A stretch of 56,194 nucleotides of DNA, taken from positions 1-56,194 of the forward strand of contig JANSWP010000045.1 of NCBI GenBank assembly GCA_024743405.1, given 5' to 3'. The notes beneath the pieces are model-generated. The model saw only the letters and a list, made by a program, of their open reading frames with translations, was not told where the DNA came from and made no database searches. How positions within the stretch are numbered: position 1 is the stretch's first letter; every line of letters begins with the position of its first letter. Below, piece by piece: positions 53,696 to 56,194 of this stretch. The DNA comes from Bacteroidota bacterium. GTDB taxonomy: Bacteria > Bacteroidota > Bacteroidia > Chitinophagales > Saprospiraceae. The translations under genes were made by a program, and so were the position numbers.

Positions 53696-54808
53696 ATGAA
53701 GCGCCTCCTCTTTTATTTAATATTTATCTTTTTGACTTTAGCTACTATAGAAATCATTTCTTTTGTTTACTTCAAAATTCAAAAAGAACGGTTTACCTTT
53801 TATGACCCAAGCGGATTTGTATTGACGAATGAACAAATTGAAAAGGCAAGACCTAAATTTGATCCAATCACAGGATGGTCAGAAAAATACAAAACTTCAT
53901 ATGGAGAGCGACCACGAAAAAATAGTTTTCCAGATTCTTTAATAGCTACTTTTGGCGATTCTTTTACCAACTGTGTAGGTGTGGAAGATAATGAGACCTG
54001 GCAACACCACCTTTCCGATAGCATCGGCAAAACAGTTTTTAATTTTGGTGTTGGTGGCTTCGGAATGGGACAAACATTGATTCATTTTCGAGAGAATTAT
54101 GACAAGGTCAAAACACCCATCGTGACCTATGGATTCACTGCCGAAAATTTAAGCCGCGCAATTAATGTTTACCGACCTTTTTACTTTAAAAGAACGGGCG
54201 TAACACTTCCAAAACCACGTTTCTTTTTAGAAAATGGGAAGCTAATTTTATGGGAAACACCTATTCAAAAAGAACGAGATCTAAACCAACTTCAAAATCC
54301 GAATTTCTTTATTAAAATTGGTGCCTTTGATTATTGGTACAATCACAATAACCTCCCTCATTATTCTTTTCCATATACTTCCATTTTTTTCAATGAAAGT
54401 TATCAATATGAGCTGATGAATGGCAAATACGATGACTTAAAAGCTGTCAACCGAGAAATATGGAAGCAAGAAGAGTTTGCCAATTTGGGATTTGCCATGT
54501 TTGATGCATTCGTAGAGGAAGCCACGGCTAAAGGGGCTATTCCAATTTTCGTTTTTATACCCACAAAATTTGACAACTTTGCTTTCTTTGAAGACCGATT
54601 AAGTGGACGACACCGAATCATTAAAGAGTACTGTGAATCAAAAGATTATCTATTTTTTGATGGGACAGAAGTAATGGGTGGATGGCTTAAAGCGAATCCT
54701 GAAAAAGGACATAAAACGATTTATCATCATCACATTAACTCTTTTGGAACCACCATTTTTGCACAGGGATTTTTGAAGTTTCTAAAGGAGAAAGAGCTAG
54801 TGGAATGA
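53696..54808 (+). CDS. Membrane-anchored SGNH/GDSL-hydrolase-like protein
   Basis: A 370-residue protein with an N-terminal uncleaved-looking helix (about 3-25, FYLIFIFLTLATIEIISFVYF). Block I of the SGNH fold is present as ATFGDSFTNCVGV (Ser about 89). A Gly-rich block II, VFNFGVGGFGMGQT, follows (about 114-127). The C-terminal Asp/His block is probably HHHINSFGTTIFAQGFLKFL (about 342-361). This layout resembles esterases and O-acetyltransferase partners acting on extracellular polysaccharide. The classical block III Asn is not clear (TAENLSRA is a candidate), so activity is uncertain. It is apparently monocistronic. Confidence 0.7.
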   Translation: MKRLLFYLIFIFLTLATIEIISFVYFKIQKERFTFYDPSGFVLTNEQIEKARPKFDPITGWSEKYKTSYGERPRKNSFPDSLIATFGDSFTNCVGVEDNETWQHHLSDSIGKTVFNFGVGGFGMGQTLIHFRENYDKVKTPIVTYGFTAENLSRAINVYRPFYFKRTGVTLPKPRFFLENGKLILWETPIQKERDLNQLQNPNFFIKIGAFDYWYNHNNLPHYSFPYTSIFFNESYQYELMNGKYDDLKAVNREIWKQEEFANLGFAMFDAFVEEATAKGAIPIFVFIPTKFDNFAFFEDRLSGRHRIIKEYCESKDYLFFDGTEVMGGWLKANPEKGHKTIYHHHINSFGTTIFAQGFLKFLKEKELVE

Positions 54809-54834
54809 AGGAGAACATGAACAAGTCTATTCAA

Positions 54835-54884
54835 TAGGATTTGTTACCCAATGACCTATAGCCATGATCGAATAACAAATCCTA
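54835..54884. terminator. 12-bp inverted repeat between convergent genes
   Basis: TAGGATTTGTTA (54835-54846) pairs perfectly with TAACAAATCCTA (54873-54884) around a 26-base loop. It lies between the stops of the SGNH gene and the partial outer-membrane gene. T tracts are weak on both sides. Confidence 0.5.
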
Positions 54885-54909
54885 ATGAGCTGGGCAACAC
54901 TTATCAATC

Positions 54910-56194
54910 CTACTCTTCTTTGCCAAATAGCAAATTAATCCCTACTCTAGCCCCAAAAGTCTGACTCTCTCCTGGTCGAAAAGCTGCGACAATATCATCA
55001 GTTGTTGCAAATGCTTGAACTAGTCCGATTTTAGCAGACACATTCAAACCCACATTAGCATAACTGTCTAACTCAGGTAAGATCGTGTAAGTCCCACCAA
55101 TATTAATGATTTTAAAAATATTCGCATTTGCTCCTAAAGCAAATGCAGGGTAAGTTTTACCTCGATAAGATTCGGTAAAAAACAATCCTCCAATTCTCAT
55201 ATTGGCAAGTTTCATCGTCGCACTGAGGTAAACTTTTGTAGGTAAATCAGTTGAGTAATCTGTATTGGTTTCAGTAACTTCAAAAATAGTTTCCAGTGTA
55301 TCCAAAGCCTGATCAAAATTGACTGCCTCACCTGTCAAAGCATCTGAAAAATCTAGACCTCCATATTCGAACGTACCTGCAGTATTATAATTTCTGACCT
55401 CTTCCTTCCAATTAATTTTTGCCCCCAAGTCAATCACACTAGCTGCAAATTCGAATGAACCTACCTCCAGTTTTGCACCTAAATCAATTGCAAAACCTGA
55501 ATTTTGGGTAAATAAAATATCTGTTCTAGCCTTACCAAAATTGAAATTGAAATTGAAATCATCATAATTATTATATTGAAACGAACCTGCTGAATTTAGT
55601 AAATAATCAGAAGTCAATGTCAGTTGATAAATATCAGGGTCTGTATAAAAAGACGCCGTATTTCGGGTATCATCCGTTGAAACATTCTCAATACCTGTCA
55701 AGTATTTCGCACGACCGCCCAATGTCAATTTATTCAACTTCATAGATGCACCCACTGCAAACTCGTTATACCCTGTAAATTGTAAATCATTTCCAATACT
55801 CACCTCTTCCCCGATAAACTGACCGTTACCTTGCCAAATTAATTGGGGTAACGTCTTCGGATAATCTAAATAGGCCAAATATTTAAAGGCATGACTTGCG
55901 CTAAGTGTAAGTCTTCCTACCTTAAAAGCCACTCCTATTGTTTCTATGGATAAATCGTCCCGAATGAGATTTTGATCATTCAAGTTATCAATCAATCGTC
56001 CTATATCTATTTGTGATTTTCCATCTACCTCCTCAAAAATGATATCATTATAGGTAGCTCCTGTAATCCCCAAATTATTGCGAATACTTGGCAAAGAAAC
56101 TACCCAATTACTTTCGGGAACAAACGCAGGGTTAGTATTTACCGATTGCCAAACACCTTGCATAAAATGAAGTCCAACTTCTTGTTGCGCCATA
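54910..56194 (-). CDS. Outer-membrane protein, DUF5723-like (5' end outside the window)
   Basis: At least 427 residues, open to the window edge. The first residues visible, AQQEVGLHFMQGVWQS, look like the sequence just after a signal peptide cleavage site, so the true start lies beyond 56194. SVNTNPAFVPESNWVVSLPSIRNNLG is characteristic of DUF5723 proteins of Bacteroidota. Alternating beta strands continue to the end (LGGRAKYLTG, GFAIDLGAKLEVGSFEFAASVIDLG, FGARVGINLLFG), as in FadL-like barrels. Function unknown; location in the outer membrane is inferred. Confidence 0.75.
   Translation of the reverse strand, partial: MAQQEVGLHFMQGVWQSVNTNPAFVPESNWVVSLPSIRNNLGITGATYNDIIFEEVDGKSQIDIGRLIDNLNDQNLIRDDLSIETIGVAFKVGRLTLSASHAFKYLAYLDYPKTLPQLIWQGNGQFIGEEVSIGNDLQFTGYNEFAVGASMKLNKLTLGGRAKYLTGIENVSTDDTRNTASFYTDPDIYQLTLTSDYLLNSAGSFQYNNYDDFNFNFNFGKARTDILFTQNSGFAIDLGAKLEVGSFEFAASVIDLGAKINWKEEVRNYNTAGTFEYGGLDFSDALTGEAVNFDQALDTLETIFEVTETNTDYSTDLPTKVYLSATMKLANMRIGGLFFTESYRGKTYPAFALGANANIFKIINIGGTYTILPELDSYANVGLNVSAKIGLVQAFATTDDIVAAFRPGESQTFGARVGINLLFGKEE

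Noticed and set aside
1-56194. CRISPR arrays, rRNA or tRNA genes, transposases, integrases and phage genes
   Set aside because: None was found on reading both strands; the only repeats are hairpin elements, short tandem repeats and terminators.

Overview
The window comes from a low-GC (visibly AT-rich) member of the Bacteroidota, most likely a Saprospiria-like marine or environmental lineage. Supporting signs in the sequence are several large secreted proteins ending in type IX secretion system (T9SS) sorting domains of type A (sialidase, beta-helix protein, adhesin/NHL protein, haem peroxidase) and type B (the 2003-residue repeat protein), TAnnTTTG promoter elements, a fused alpha-beta branched-chain 2-oxoacid dehydrogenase E1, and an ECF sigma factor next to a membrane-anchored outer-membrane-barrel protein. 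The phylum call is firm; the finer placement is inference. There are no rRNA or tRNA genes, no CRISPR array, no transposase and no phage genes.

Layout. 1-5.3 kb (minus strand): a sodium:solute symporter, a small membrane protein and a LamG/BNR sialidase with a T9SS tail, possibly a glycan (sialic acid) use group. 5.4-13.2 kb (plus): an SH3/NlpC-P60 lipoprotein, a membrane protein with a small lipoprotein, gamma-glutamyltransferase with a TPR lipoprotein, and an RlmI-like rRNA methyltransferase. 13.3-16.0 kb: sigma factor, barrel-type putative anti-sigma protein and lipoprotein in a tight operon. 16.1-21.4 kb: an APC permease fused to two UspA domains, an amber-interrupted small gene, a lipocalin-like lipoprotein and the fused E1. 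21.8-25.2 kb: a beta-helix protein with an embedded hydrolase-like domain, and a GNAT acetyltransferase. 25.3-33.1 kb (all plus): a run of exported proteins comprising an outer-membrane barrel, a caspase-fold peptidase, an LPP20-like protein, a DUF4384-like protein, a transglutaminase-like protein and a seven-bladed WD40 protein. 33.3-42.2 kb: two large surface proteins. 42.3-46.3 kb: a TPR histidine kinase preceded by a small double-glycine-leader peptide gene, then a lone MacB/LolD-type ATPase behind two operator-like palindromes. 46.5-48.1 kb: a FabZ-like hotdog protein overlapping a GT2-DUF2062 protein. 48.5-56.2 kb: a SPOR/peptidoglycan-binding protein, a haem peroxidase interrupted by an ochre codon just after its signal peptide, an SGNH-hydrolase-like protein and a partial outer-membrane protein (DUF5723-like).

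Most unusual content. (i) The 25-33 kb secreted caspase/DUF4384/transglutaminase/WD40 block. (ii) The GG-leader peptide plus TPR histidine kinase pair, a candidate peptide-signalling system. (iii) A family of roughly 160-bp long-hairpin elements (1-108, 21438-21604, 24568-24727) whose core is shared but whose outer arms are unique to each copy while still self-complementary; a fourth hairpin of the same size (33179-33334) lies between convergent genes. (iv) Two genes each broken by one in-frame stop codon (TAG at 18575-18577, TAA at 53182-53184). Family assignments rest on motif recognition from the sequence alone; no database search was run.
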